NCBI RefSeq assembly: GCF_018604545.1
Contig: NZ_CP075896.1
Location: 2,356,001 to 2,420,000 of the forward strand
Length of the DNA stretch: 64,000 nt
Origin: Streptomyces koelreuteriae
GTDB taxonomy: Bacteria; Actinomycetota; Actinomycetes; Streptomycetales; Streptomycetaceae
Direction of reading: 5' to 3'
Positions 44,277 through 53,340 of this stretch are shown here, one piece after another. The notes beneath the pieces are model-generated. The model was not told the DNA's origin. It searched no databases and saw only the letters and a list, made by a program, of their open reading frames with translations. Position numbers and translations under genes: made by a program. Within the stretch, counting starts at the first letter, position 1, and each line of letters starts with the position of its first letter.

Positions 44277-45683
44277 ATGCCCGAGATATCCCGTCGTGCC
44301 CTCGGTGCCCTCGTCGGTGGTGGTGCCGTGGGCGCCGTCGCCGGTACGGCCACCGGCGCCGAAGCCGTGCCCGCCGAGCGGCCGTTCCGGGCCCGCCCCG
44401 GTGCCGCCTCCGGCCGTCGCCCCAACGTCCTCGTCATCCTGGGCGACGACCTCGGCTGGGCCGACCTGTCCTCCTACGGCGCCCCGCACATCAGGACGCC
44501 GAACCTGGACCGGCTGGCCCGCCAGGGCGTGCGGTTCACCGACGCCTACTCCGGCTCCTCGACCTGCTCCCCGACCCGGTTCAGCCTCTACACCGGGCGC
44601 TATCCGGGCCGTACCAAAGGCGGGCTCGCCGAGCCGATGGCCGACCGTTCGCAGGGCCTGGACCCCCACCACCCCACCCTCGCCTCCCTGCTGAAGAAGG
44701 CGGGCTACGCCACCGCCCTCATCGGCAAGTGGCACTGCGGCTGGCTGCCCGACTTCAGCCCCACCAAGTCGGGCTGGGACGAGTTCTTCGGCAATCACGG
44801 GGGCGTGCTGGAGTACTTCTCCAAGCTCGGCCAGCTCGGCGACCACGACCTCTACGAGGGGGACGCCGAGTACAAGGATCTGCGGTACTACACGACGGTG
44901 CTGACCGAGCGGGCCGTCGAGTACGTCGGCCGGGACCATGACCGGCCCTGGTTGCTCAACCTCAACTTCACCACCCCGCACTGGCCCTGGCTCGCCGAGG
45001 GCGACGAGGAGACCGGTGCCGAGATCGCGGCGAAGATCCGGGCGGCGACGTCCCAGGCCGAGGTCAGCAAGGCCCTGAACCACTACGACGGCGGCTCGGT
45101 CGAGAAGTACACGCAGATGGTTCAGAGCCTGGACGCGGCCGTCGGCGAGGTGCTCGCCGCCCTGCGCCGCTCGGGCCAGGAGGAGAACACCGTCGTGCTG
45201 TTCGCCAGCGACAACGGCGGCGAACGCTGGTCGTATCTGTGGCCTCTCAGCGGCCAGAAGTTCTCCCTCCAGGAGGGCGGCATCCGGGTGCCCACGATCC
45301 TGCGCTGGCCCGCCCGGATCGACGGCCGCCAGGTCAGCCACGAGCCGAACTTCTCCCCCGACTGGACCGCGACCCTGCTGGAGCTGGCCGGTGCCCGGCC
45401 CGACCCGGCGTATCCGCTGGACGGCACGAGCCTCGCCGGCTACCTGCTGCGCGGCGAACGGCTGCCCGAGCGGGACCTGTTCTGGCGGACGCGCGGCAAC
45501 CGGGCCCTGAGGCGCGGCGACTGGAAGTACTACCGGGACGCCAAGGGCACCGACCACCTGTACGACCTGGCCACCGACTCCCGCGAACAGGCCGACCTCG
45601 CCCCCGACGAGCCGGAGTTGCTCACCGAGCTGAAGGCGGCCTGGGAGCAGACCGCGGCGGGGCTGCTGCCGTACCCGGGCTAG
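44277..45683 (+). CDS. Secreted sulfatase (Tat-type, formylglycine)
   Basis: This 468-residue protein has a short twin-arginine-like leader (EISRRALGALVGGGAVGAVA) and a sulfatase catalytic domain. The C-S-P-T-R motif (C97) is the site converted to formylglycine, with VLVILGDDLGWADL binding calcium and FASDNGGERW later. It cleaves sulfate esters outside the membrane after folding in the cytosol. A separate formylglycine-generating enzyme must be encoded elsewhere. ATG 44277. Convergent with the response regulator at 45693. Confidence 0.9.
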   Translation: MPEISRRALGALVGGGAVGAVAGTATGAEAVPAERPFRARPGAASGRRPNVLVILGDDLGWADLSSYGAPHIRTPNLDRLARQGVRFTDAYSGSSTCSPTRFSLYTGRYPGRTKGGLAEPMADRSQGLDPHHPTLASLLKKAGYATALIGKWHCGWLPDFSPTKSGWDEFFGNHGGVLEYFSKLGQLGDHDLYEGDAEYKDLRYYTTVLTERAVEYVGRDHDRPWLLNLNFTTPHWPWLAEGDEETGAEIAAKIRAATSQAEVSKALNHYDGGSVEKYTQMVQSLDAAVGEVLAALRRSGQEENTVVLFASDNGGERWSYLWPLSGQKFSLQEGGIRVPTILRWPARIDGRQVSHEPNFSPDWTATLLELAGARPDPAYPLDGTSLAGYLLRGERLPERDLFWRTRGNRALRRGDWKYYRDAKGTDHLYDLATDSREQADLAPDEPELLTELKAAWEQTAAGLLPYPG

Positions 45684-45692
45684 CCGGGCCGG

Positions 45693-46337
45693 CTAGCCCA
45701 GGATGCCTCGCTCGTACGCCGTGGCCACCGCCGCCGCACGGTCCTTCACGCCCAGCTTGGCGTAGAGGTGCGTGAGGTGGGTCTTGACCGTGGCCTCGCT
45801 GACGAACAGTTCGCGGGCGATCTCGCGGTTGGAGGTGCCCTTGGCGACGAGGGCCAGGACCTCGCGCTCGCGGACGGAGAGGGTGTCGTTGCCGGGGGTG
45901 CGGGGCGTGCGGACCGCGGAGACCAGGCGGGAGGCCACGGCCGGGGAGAGGACGGTCCGGCCTTCCGCCGCCGCGCGGACCGCCGCGAACAGTTCGTCCC
46001 TCGGGGCGTCCTTCAGGAGGTAGCCCGTCGCGCCCGCCTCTATCGCGGGGAGGGTGTCGGAGTCGGTGTCGTACGTGGTGAGGACGAGGATCTTGGCGCG
46101 GGCGCCGGTGCGGGTCAGCTCGCGGATGGCGTCCACTCCCCCGCCGCCCGGCATGCGCAGGTCCATCAGGATCACGTCCGGGTCCAGGGCGGCGGCGAGC
46201 GCGACCGCCTCGACGCCGTTCGACGCCTCCCCCAGCACGCCGAAGCCCGGCGCGGACTCGAACATGCCGCGCAGGCCGTCCCGTACGACGGGGTGGTCGT
46301 CGACGACGAGCAGGGTGATCGCGGCGGCGTCAGTCAT
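45693..46337 (-). CDS. NarL/LuxR-type response regulator
   Basis: This 214-residue two-component regulator has a receiver domain with acidic pocket LLVVDDHP, phosphoacceptor D59 in VILMDLRMPGG, and a C-terminal LuxR helix-turn-helix (LSVREREVLALVAKGTSNRE then LFVSEATVKTHLTHLYAKLG). It overlaps the histidine-kinase gene by 8 bp, so the two are a pair. Likely targets are the ABC-2 genes in the same operon and the region around the large palindrome at 49331. Confidence 0.92.
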   Translation of the reverse strand: MTDAAAITLLVVDDHPVVRDGLRGMFESAPGFGVLGEASNGVEAVALAAALDPDVILMDLRMPGGGGVDAIRELTRTGARAKILVLTTYDTDSDTLPAIEAGATGYLLKDAPRDELFAAVRAAAEGRTVLSPAVASRLVSAVRTPRTPGNDTLSVREREVLALVAKGTSNREIARELFVSEATVKTHLTHLYAKLGVKDRAAAVATAYERGILG

Positions 46338-47601
46338 GGCGGACCAACGGTACGCGAGCGGAGACGGCCGTACCGTGGCCCGGCTCCGACTCGACGGTGA
46401 GGGACCCGGCGACGCGTTCGGCGCGGGCGCGCATACCGTCGAGGCCGAAGCCGCCGGCCCGGTCGCGTTCGGGGACGGTGAGCGGGTCGAAGCCGCGGCC
46501 GTCGTCACGGATGTCGAGGATGACCTCGTCACCGACGAAGGACAGGGTGACACCGACCCGGCCTGCGGCGGCGTGCCGGGCGGTGTTGGAGAGGGCCTCC
46601 TGGACGATCCGCAGGAGCGTGGCCGCGATCTCCTCGTGGAGTCGCTCGTCGGTGCCGGTGACCGTGAACTCGGCGCGCACTCCGGTCCGTTCGCCCCATT
46701 CGGCGACCGTCTTCTTCAGGGCTTCGGGCAGTCCGGCGTCGGCCAGTGCCACGGGGGCGAGGTTGTGCACGGAGCGGCGGGCCTCGCCGAGGCTGTGCCG
46801 GGCCAGGTCCGAGGCGCGTTCGAGGTGGGTGCGGGCCACGGCCAGGTCGGGGGCGTTCGCGACGACCTGGAGCTGGGCGATGATGCCGGTCAGCCCCTGG
46901 GCGATGGTGTCGTGGATCTCGGCGGCGAGCCTCCGGCGCTCGTCGGCGACGCCGGCCTCCCGGGCCTGCACCAGGAGCTGGGCGTGCAGGGCGGCGTTCT
47001 CGTCGAGGGCCTGCTGCAGGGCCGCGTTGGTGCGTTCCAGTTCGGTGATGCTGGCGGTCTGGATCCGGGTGCGTTCCTCCTCGCGCGCGGCGAGCTGCCC
47101 GAAGACGATCAGCAGCGCGATGTGGACGCAGAGCAGCGCGCCGAACACCGCCCAGTTCAGCGGCCCGTGCAGGGGCATGCCGCCGGACTGCGACCCCGCG
47201 ATGGTCACCGCGGTCGCCAGCAGCCCGAGTCTGAGCGGGCGCCCCCGCAGCAGCCGGTCGGGGCCGACGAATCCGGCGGCGGCGTAGAAGGCGAAGAACG
47301 GGTTGAACCAGCTCAGCGCGAAGGCCAGCGCCCAGCGCACGAAGTAGTAGCAGGCGCCCGGCACCGACGGGGCCAGGGGCCGGCCGCGGGACCAGCGCCC
47401 CCACCAGACTTGGAGGGCCACGGCGGCGCCGACCAGGACGACGGTGGCGTACCGCTCCCGCCCGGTCATGCCGACCGCGTCGACCGTGGCCACGCAGAGC
47501 ACGGTGCCCGCCGCGAGCATCCCGTACGGCCCCCAGCGGAAGTACGCCGCCCACCGCTGCTCCACACCCGCCACGTCCGTCATGCCCACAGTGTCGGCCA
47601 C
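46330..47601 (-). CDS. Sensor histidine kinase (NarX/DesK-like, HisKA_3)
   Basis: This 423-residue membrane kinase has about six N-terminal helices without a large extracellular domain, then a dimerisation segment with phosphoacceptor His in RRRLAAEIHDTIAQGLTGII and a HATPase with VQEALSNTARHAAAGRV and DDGRGFDPLT. It senses a signal in or at the membrane and phosphorylates the adjacent regulator. GTG 47601 has GGAGGGG upstream and gives a short N-terminus before the first helix. Confidence 0.9.
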   Translation of the reverse strand: MADTVGMTDVAGVEQRWAAYFRWGPYGMLAAGTVLCVATVDAVGMTGRERYATVVLVGAAVALQVWWGRWSRGRPLAPSVPGACYYFVRWALAFALSWFNPFFAFYAAAGFVGPDRLLRGRPLRLGLLATAVTIAGSQSGGMPLHGPLNWAVFGALLCVHIALLIVFGQLAAREEERTRIQTASITELERTNAALQQALDENAALHAQLLVQAREAGVADERRRLAAEIHDTIAQGLTGIIAQLQVVANAPDLAVARTHLERASDLARHSLGEARRSVHNLAPVALADAGLPEALKKTVAEWGERTGVRAEFTVTGTDERLHEEIAATLLRIVQEALSNTARHAAAGRVGVTLSFVGDEVILDIRDDGRGFDPLTVPERDRAGGFGLDGMRARAERVAGSLTVESEPGHGTAVSARVPLVRHD

Positions 47602-47627
47602 GGCCGTGTCCCCTCCCCGGGCGCCGG

Positions 47628-48377
47628 TCATTCCCAGCGGAACCAGCGCGCGGCCGACGCCGAGAGCACCGCGGTCCAGGCGGCGAGGACGGCCAGATGG
47701 CCCCAGCCCGGCCAGTCGCCCGCTGCGGCCTGGTCCAGGGCCCGTGCGGCGGCGCCGAAGGGGGTGCACTGGACGATGCGGCCCAGCAGGTCCGGCATGG
47801 CCTGCACGGGCACCCAGACCCCGGCGCAGAACATCATCGGGAAGAACACGGCCGTCCCGATCGCGGTCGCGATCTTCGTCGTGCGGGCCCGTGCCGAGAT
47901 CACCGCGCCCAGCGAGATGGCGGCGAGCACGGCGAGGAGCAGCGCGAGCAGGTACCCGACGGGCTGTTCGGGCAGCGTCACGTCCCAGGCGAGCCGTCCG
48001 ACGAGGAGTGTGAGCAGCGCGGAGGCCAGGGCCGCCACGCCGTTCACCAGCATCTGGGCGGCCAGCAGGGCCGAGGGCCGGACGGGAGTGGTGGAGAGCC
48101 GGCGCAGGATGCCGTTCTCGCGGTAGCCGGTGAGGGTGGGCGGCATCGCCTGCACTCCGGCCATGATGAGGGCGACCAGGACGCAGACGGGCACGTAGAC
48201 GTCGACGATCCGCAGCCCGCCGAGCCCGTCCTGCGCCTCGCGGAACGACGGCACGGAACCGAGGACGCCCAGCAGCAGGGCCGGGAACAGCAGGATCCAG
48301 AAGAGGCTGCCCGGCTCGCGCCGGAAGAGCCGGAACTCGCTGCGCAGCACAGCGGGGTTGATGAGGGCCGTGCTCAT
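47628..48377 (-). CDS. ABC-2-type permease
   Basis: This 249-residue protein has about six hydrophobic helices, starting LRSEFRLFRREPGSLFWILL and including RENGILRRLSTTPVRPSAL, the cytoplasmic motif conserved in ABC-2 drug or lipid exporters (DrrB-like). It pairs with the ATPase encoded just upstream and would export a compound. Overlap of 4 bp with that gene shows coupling. The two-component system follows 26 bp downstream. Confidence 0.85.
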   Translation of the reverse strand: MSTALINPAVLRSEFRLFRREPGSLFWILLFPALLLGVLGSVPSFREAQDGLGGLRIVDVYVPVCVLVALIMAGVQAMPPTLTGYRENGILRRLSTTPVRPSALLAAQMLVNGVAALASALLTLLVGRLAWDVTLPEQPVGYLLALLLAVLAAISLGAVISARARTTKIATAIGTAVFFPMMFCAGVWVPVQAMPDLLGRIVQCTPFGAAARALDQAAAGDWPGWGHLAVLAAWTAVLSASAARWFRWE

Positions 48378-49276
48378 GCGGAGGCCTCCGTGAGGTCCAG
48401 GAACGCGTCGTCCAGCGTGGCGTCGGTGACGCGGAGTTGGCGGGCGGTGATGTGGTGGCGGGCGAGCAGCGACAGCACGGCGTTGACCGTGTCGTCCGTG
48501 CCGGACAGCGTGATCCGGCCGTCCTTGTTCTCGACGGCGACCAGGGCGGGGAGCGTGTTCAGCTCACGGTCGTCCAGGGGCGTGGACGGGGTGAAGCTGA
48601 TGACGGTGGCGCCCGCCGAGCGGCGGATCAGCCCGGAGGGGGTGTCGAGGGCGGCGACCCGGCCCTTGTCGATCACGGCGATCCGGTCGCAGAGCCGCTG
48701 TGCCTCCTCCATGAAGTGCGTGACGAGCAGGACCGTGACGCCCCCGGCGCGGACGTCCTCGATGAGCTGCCAGGTGGCGCGGCGGGCGCGTGGGTCGAGG
48801 CCGGTGGTGAGCTCGTCCAGGACGACGACCCGGGGGTCGCCGATCAGGGCGAGCGCGATGAACAGGCGCTGCTTCTGACCGCCCGACAGCTTGGCGAAGC
48901 GGGTGGTCAGCTTCTCCTCCAGGCCGAGGCGTTCGGCCAGCGGGCGCCAGTCGACGGGGCGCGGATAGAACGCGCTGTAGAGCTCCAGCGCCTCTCGGAC
49001 GGTGAGTTTGGGCTGGAGCCGGCTCTCCTGGAGCTGGGCGCCCAGGACCTGGGCGACGCGCTCGTGGTCGGCGACCGGGTCGAGGCCGGTGACGCGGACC
49101 CGGCCGGAGTCGGGGACACGCAGGCCCTCGACGCACTCCACGGTGGTGGTCTTGCCGGCGCCGTTCGGGCCGAGGATCCCGAAGATCTCGCCCTCCTCGA
49201 CGGCGAAGGAGACGCCGTCCACGGCCGGGCGGCCGGCATAGGCCTTGCGCAGATCGGTGACTTCGATGACGGACAT
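48374..49276 (-). CDS. ABC-2-type exporter ATP-binding protein
   Basis: This 300-residue ATPase of the DrrA type has Walker A GPNGAGKTT, signature LSGGQKQRLFIALALIG, Walker B VVVLDELTTGLDP (Leu for the usual Pro) and H-loop LLVTHFMEEAQ. A C-terminal extension (residues about 220-300, with TVISFTPSTPL) is typical of drug-exporter ATPases. It is the first gene of a four-gene unit ATPase-permease-kinase-regulator, an arrangement used for peptide-antibiotic or envelope-stress resistance. ATG 49276. Confidence 0.88.
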   Translation of the reverse strand: MSVIEVTDLRKAYAGRPAVDGVSFAVEEGEIFGILGPNGAGKTTTVECVEGLRVPDSGRVRVTGLDPVADHERVAQVLGAQLQESRLQPKLTVREALELYSAFYPRPVDWRPLAERLGLEEKLTTRFAKLSGGQKQRLFIALALIGDPRVVVLDELTTGLDPRARRATWQLIEDVRAGGVTVLLVTHFMEEAQRLCDRIAVIDKGRVAALDTPSGLIRRSAGATVISFTPSTPLDDRELNTLPALVAVENKDGRITLSGTDDTVNAVLSLLARHHITARQLRVTDATLDDAFLDLTEASA

Positions 49277-49330
49277 GGACCGAGGGTCCCGGTGCGGCGG
49301 GTCCGCGCACATCGCCCGTCGCGCTCGAAC

Positions 49331-49356
49331 GGGCATCAGCCGATCGGCTGATGCCC
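49331..49356. promoter_or_regulatory. 26-bp perfect palindrome between divergent operons
   Basis: Positions 49331-49356 read the same on both strands (arms GGGCATCAGCCGA/TCGGCTGATGCCC). It lies 54 bp upstream of the ABC-2 ATPase start and 105 bp upstream of the ABC exporter start. It is long enough for a response-regulator or repressor dimer. It could also form a hairpin in RNA, but no gene end is next to it. Confidence 0.6.
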
Positions 49357-49360
49357 GCCC

Positions 49361-49387
49361 TACGACCCCCCGAACACCCAGGTCGTA
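49361..49387. promoter_or_regulatory. Second inverted repeat in the divergent region
   Basis: TACGACC (49361-49367) and GGTCGTA (49381-49387) form a 7-bp-arm inverted repeat with a 13-bp spacer, immediately beside the 26-bp palindrome. Confidence 0.4.
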
Positions 49388-49446
49388 GGACCAAGGACCG
49401 AGCCGGACTCGGGGAAAACTCGGTGGGCAGTGTCAGTGGCGGTCCG

Positions 49447-49452
49447 TAGGCT
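49447..49452 (+). promoter_or_regulatory. Likely -10 box of a leaderless ABC-exporter promoter
   Basis: TAGGCT is a good Streptomyces -10 hexamer only 8 bp from the ATG at 49461, and there is no Shine-Dalgarno sequence. Transcription probably begins at or next to the start codon, giving a leaderless mRNA. No clear -35 is seen, so an activator may be needed. Confidence 0.45.
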
Positions 49453-49460
49453 CACCGCTG

Positions 49461-51461
49461 ATGGCCACGACATCCGCCCCCGCCCCCGACCGTTCTGCCG
49501 TGCGCTCCCTGTTGCGCCTGTGGCCGTACGTGCGGCCCGCGCGGGCACGGCTGTTCAGCGCCGCGTTCGTGGCGATAGTCGCCTCCAGCACGGGCCTGGT
49601 GATCCCGCTCGTCCTGAAGTGGCTGGTGGACGGGCCGGTCGCCGACCGGGACCCGGCCGGGGTGTGGCTCGGGGCGCTGTTCCTGCTGCTGCTCGGCTTC
49701 GCGGAGGCCCTGCTGTTCGGGCTGCGGCGCTGGCTGGTGGCCCGGCCGCTGGCCCATGTCGAGGCGTCGATGCGGGCGGATCTGTACCGGCACCTGCAGC
49801 GGCTGCCGGTGTCCTTCCACGACCGCTGGGCCTCCGGGCAGTTGCTGTCGCGGGGGATCGCGGACCTGGGCCTCGTCCGTATGTTCCTCGCCTTCCCGCT
49901 GACGTTCCTGCTGGTCAACGGGGTGACGATAGTGATCGGCGTGATCATCATGCTGCTCCAGGACTGGACGCTGGGGCTGGTGATCCTCGGGCCCGCCGTG
50001 CCCGTGATGGTGACCTGCGTGGTCTTCGAGAAGCGGTACGCCGAGGTGGCGCGGCGCGCGCAGGACCAGGTCGGCGATCTGACGACGGTCGTCGAGGAGA
50101 GCGTGCTCGGCATCCGCGTCATCAAGGGGTTCGGCCGCCACCGGAGCCAGGCGCGGGCGTTCCGGGACCTGTCGGGGAAGCTGCGCGGCACGGAACTGCG
50201 CAAGGCGCGGCTGCTGGCGACGATCTGGGGCGTCATCGTGACGCTGCCCGAGATGGCGATCGGCGCGGCGCTGGTCGTGGGCGTCGTACAGGTCGCCGAC
50301 GGCGGCTTGTCGGCGGGCACGCTGGTGGCGTTCCTGTCGACGGCACTGGCCCTGCGGTGGCCGGTGGAGTCGATCGGCTTCCTGCTGGCGATGAGCCAGG
50401 AGGCGGCGACGGCGACGGAGCGGTATTTCGAGGTGATGGACGAGGAGGTGGAGGAGCCGGGAGCGGCTGGAAGTCCGGCGTCGCTGCCGGGAGGCGGGGC
50501 GCGTGACTCGGCGTCGCCGCCGGAGGACCGGGCGCCGGTGGTGGCCGGGACCTCGGCGTCCCTTCCCGCGGGCCCGGCACGCGACTCGGCGTTCCTACGG
50601 GAGAACCCGGCGCACGACTCGGCGTCCCTGTCGGAGGACCGGGCACGTGACTCGGCGTCACGAGGTGCCGACGCGCCCGCGCGGGCCGCATCGGTGGTGC
50701 GGCCGCCCGCGGCTCGGGCGGGCTTGCGCTTTCACGGCGTCACCTTCCGCTACCCCGACGCCCCCGCCGACTCCCCGCCCGTCCTCCAGCACATCGACCT
50801 GCACGTCCGCCCCGGCGAATCGATGGCCCTGGTCGGCGCCACCGGCAGTGGCAAGACGACCCTCACCGCGCTCATCCCGCGTCTCTACGAGGTGACCTCG
50901 GGCCGCATCACCCTCGACGGCGTCGGCGTCACCGAGCTGTCGAGGGACGCGCTGCGCGCCAAGGTGGCCGTCGCGTTCGAGGAGCCCACGCTCTTCTCGG
51001 CAGCGGTGGGCGACAACGTTCTCATGGGGGCCGACGGCACGGCCGGGACGGCGGAGCTGGAGCGCGCCCTCGCCGTCGCCCAGGCCGACTTCGTGCACGC
51101 GCTGCCGCAGGGGACGGACACCCAGGTCGGCGAGCAGGGCCTCAGCCTCTCCGGCGGGCAGCGGCAGCGTCTCGCGCTGGCCAGGGCCGTCGTCGGCCGG
51201 CCGGAGTTCCTCGTCCTGGACGATCCGCTGTCGGCGCTGGACGTGCACACCGAGGCCGCCGTGGAGGCCGCCCTGCGGGACGTCCTCGCGGACACGACCG
51301 CCCTGATCGTGGCACACCGCCCGTCCACCGTGCTGCTCGCCGACCGGGTCGCGCTGCTGTCCGGCGGCCGGATCGCCGCGGTCGGCACCCACCAGGAACT
51401 GCTGCGGACGAACGCGGAGTACGCGCACCTGATGTCAGGGGAAGAGGAGGGCGCACGATGA
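49461..51461 (+). CDS. ABC exporter half A1 (degenerate catalytic Glu; repeat-rich linker)
   Basis: This 666-residue half-transporter has a six-helix TMD (about residues 20-320) and an NBD from about 425. Walker A is GATGSGKTT (about 459-467) and the signature LSGGQRQR is canonical. In Walker B (LVLDDPLSALD) the catalytic Glu is replaced by Asp, so this NBD is likely inactive on its own ATP. Between TMD and NBD lies an unusual low-complexity linker with 11-residue repeats (about 345-405). It forms a heterodimer with the next gene, coupled by a 4-bp overlap. ATG 49461, probably leaderless. The substrate is unknown. Confidence 0.88.
   Translation: MATTSAPAPDRSAVRSLLRLWPYVRPARARLFSAAFVAIVASSTGLVIPLVLKWLVDGPVADRDPAGVWLGALFLLLLGFAEALLFGLRRWLVARPLAHVEASMRADLYRHLQRLPVSFHDRWASGQLLSRGIADLGLVRMFLAFPLTFLLVNGVTIVIGVIIMLLQDWTLGLVILGPAVPVMVTCVVFEKRYAEVARRAQDQVGDLTTVVEESVLGIRVIKGFGRHRSQARAFRDLSGKLRGTELRKARLLATIWGVIVTLPEMAIGAALVVGVVQVADGGLSAGTLVAFLSTALALRWPVESIGFLLAMSQEAATATERYFEVMDEEVEEPGAAGSPASLPGGGARDSASPPEDRAPVVAGTSASLPAGPARDSAFLRENPAHDSASLSEDRARDSASRGADAPARAASVVRPPAARAGLRFHGVTFRYPDAPADSPPVLQHIDLHVRPGESMALVGATGSGKTTLTALIPRLYEVTSGRITLDGVGVTELSRDALRAKVAVAFEEPTLFSAAVGDNVLMGADGTAGTAELERALAVAQADFVHALPQGTDTQVGEQGLSLSGGQRQRLALARAVVGRPEFLVLDDPLSALDVHTEAAVEAALRDVLADTTALIVAHRPSTVLLADRVALLSGGRIAAVGTHQELLRTNAEYAHLMSGEEEGAR
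50497..50668 (+). repeat. 33-bp in-frame tandem repeats in the ABC linker
   Basis: Units of 11 codons, around ARDSASxxED(R/P), recur at least three times in frame (starting near 50501, 50578 and 50611, with a partial copy at 50644), sharing GACTCGGCGTC. The first is separated by a longer insert. The repeat encodes an Ala/Ser/Asp-rich, disordered stretch in the exporter linker and may vary in copy number. Confidence 0.6.
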
Positions 51462-53320
51462 CGGCGGCCACCAGCACACCGGCCGACAGGAAACCCGACG
51501 AGGAACCCGACGACCGGCCCGCCGCCACCGGCGACCCCTTCGACCAGGACGTCCTGCCCACTCCCCCGGGCGCCACCGCCGCCCTGCTGCGCTCCCTGCT
51601 CGCGCCCCTGAGGACCCGGGTCACGGTCACGACGGTTCTGCTGCTGCTCCAGCAGGCGGTCGTGCAGGCGGGCCCGCTGCTCGTGGCGTACGCCATCGAC
51701 CGTGCCGTACCGGCGTTCCGGGCCGGCGACCACGGGCCGCTGATCGCGGTGGGCGCCGGCTATCTCGTCTGCGCGCTGGCCGCGGGCGGGTTGCAGTGGG
51801 CCTTCGTCCTCGCCGCGGCCCGCGTCAGCCAGGACGTGCTGCTCGACCTGCGCGGCCGGATCTTCCGCCACGCGCAGGCGCTGAGCGTCGACTTCCACGA
51901 GCGCTACACCTCGGGCCGGCTCATCTCCCGCTCCACGGCGGACGTGGAGTCGCTGCGCGAACTGCTGGAAGAGGGCCTGCAGGAACTCGTGACGGTCGTC
52001 CTGTCCTTCGTCTACATCTCGGCGATGCTGCTCTGGCTCGACCTGGGCCTCGGTGGTGTGGCGGTGGCGTCCTTCGTGCCGCTCTACGCCCTGGTACGGC
52101 TGTACCAGCGGCGCGCCGGGCGGGTGTACCGGGCGCGGTCCACCGCCATCGCGGCCGTCATCGTGAAGTTCGTCGAGACGATGAACGGCATCCGGCCCGT
52201 GCGCGCCTTCCGCCGCGAGGCCGTCAACGACGCGGACTTCGGCCTGCTCAACGAGCGGCACGAGCGGACCAACGGCAACGCGCTGCTGGAGATGGCCCGT
52301 TACGTCACCGGCTCGCGGCTGGTCGCCAACACGGCGGTCGCGGGGATCGTCCTGTGGGGCGCCTACCGCGTCGCGGGCGGCACCCTGGCCCTCGGGGTGC
52401 TGGCGGCGGCCGTGCTGTACCTGCGGCGGCTGTACGACCCGATCGACCGGCTCGGGATGTTCCTCAACTCCTACCAGTCGGCGGCAGCCTCGCTGGAGAA
52501 GATCGCCGGGCTGCTCGCCCAGACCCCGTCCGTCCCCGAGCCGGCCGGCCCCCGGCCGCTCCCGCCCCTGGCGAGCGAGCACCCGGGCCGCGAGGTCGTC
52601 TTCGACGGCGTCGGCTTCGGCTACCGCACCGGCGGCGAGGTGCTGCCCCGCTTCGACCTGACGATCCCGGCCGGGCAGACCGTCGCGGTCGTCGGCTCCA
52701 CGGGCGCCGGGAAGTCCACGCTGGCCAAGCTGCTGGCCCGGTTCTACGACCCCTCCGAGGGCCGGGTGCTGCTGGACGGCGTCGACCTGCGCGACCTCGC
52801 GGTGCCCGACCTGCGGCGCGGGGTGGTCATGGTGACGCAGGAAGCCTTCCTGTTCTCGGGCACGGTCGCCGAGAACATCGCGATCGGCCGCCCGGACGCC
52901 ACCCGCGCGGAGATGGAGCAGGCCGCGAAGGAGATCGGCGCCCACGACTTCATCAGCGCCCTGCCCGACGGCTACGACACCGACGTACGCAAGCGCGGCG
53001 GCCGCATCTCGGCCGGGCAGCGGCAACTGGTCGCGTTCGCAAGGGCGTTGCTGGCCGATCCGGCGGTGCTGATCCTCGACGAGGCCACCAGCTCGCTGGA
53101 CATCCCGGGCGAGCGCGCGGTGCAGCGGGCGATGGCGACGGTGCTGAAGGGACGCACGGCGGTGGTCATCGCCCACCGGCTGTCGACCGTCGAGATCGCG
53201 GACCGCGTCCTGGTGATGGAGCAGGGGAAGATCGTCGAGGACGGCGCACCGGCCGAACTCGTCGCGGGCACGGGCAGGTTCGCCGATCTGCACCGGGCCT
53301 GGCGGGACAGTCTGGCGTAG
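51458..53320 (+). CDS. ABC exporter half A2 (active NBD, altered signature)
   Basis: This 620-residue partner of A1 has an N-terminal disordered acidic segment (residues about 1-40), TMD, then an NBD with canonical Walker [15 protein letters not shown] (about 412) and Walker [13 protein letters not shown] with catalytic Glu. Its signature is RISAGQRQ (about 516) instead of LSGGQ. With A1, which keeps LSGGQ but has Asp for Glu, this is the asymmetric arrangement of heterodimeric exporters of the TM287/288 type, with one working and one degenerate ATP site. ATG 51458 overlaps the A1 stop by 4 bp. Confidence 0.9.
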   Translation: MTAATSTPADRKPDEEPDDRPAATGDPFDQDVLPTPPGATAALLRSLLAPLRTRVTVTTVLLLLQQAVVQAGPLLVAYAIDRAVPAFRAGDHGPLIAVGAGYLVCALAAGGLQWAFVLAAARVSQDVLLDLRGRIFRHAQALSVDFHERYTSGRLISRSTADVESLRELLEEGLQELVTVVLSFVYISAMLLWLDLGLGGVAVASFVPLYALVRLYQRRAGRVYRARSTAIAAVIVKFVETMNGIRPVRAFRREAVNDADFGLLNERHERTNGNALLEMARYVTGSRLVANTAVAGIVLWGAYRVAGGTLALGVLAAAVLYLRRLYDPIDRLGMFLNSYQSAAASLEKIAGLLAQTPSVPEPAGPRPLPPLASEHPGREVVFDGVGFGYRTGGEVLPRFDLTIPAGQTVAVVGSTGAGKSTLAKLLARFYDPSEGRVLLDGVDLRDLAVPDLRRGVVMVTQEAFLFSGTVAENIAIGRPDATRAEMEQAAKEIGAHDFISALPDGYDTDVRKRGGRISAGQRQLVAFARALLADPAVLILDEATSSLDIPGERAVQRAMATVLKGRTAVVIAHRLSTVEIADRVLVMEQGKIVEDGAPAELVAGTGRFADLHRAWRDSLA

Positions 53321-53340
53321 CGGCGGCGGAGGGCGGGCGG

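Noticed and set aside
50497..50668. CRISPR-like array
   Set aside because: The repeats are direct 33-bp in-frame units without unique spacers and lie inside a coding sequence; no cas genes are present.
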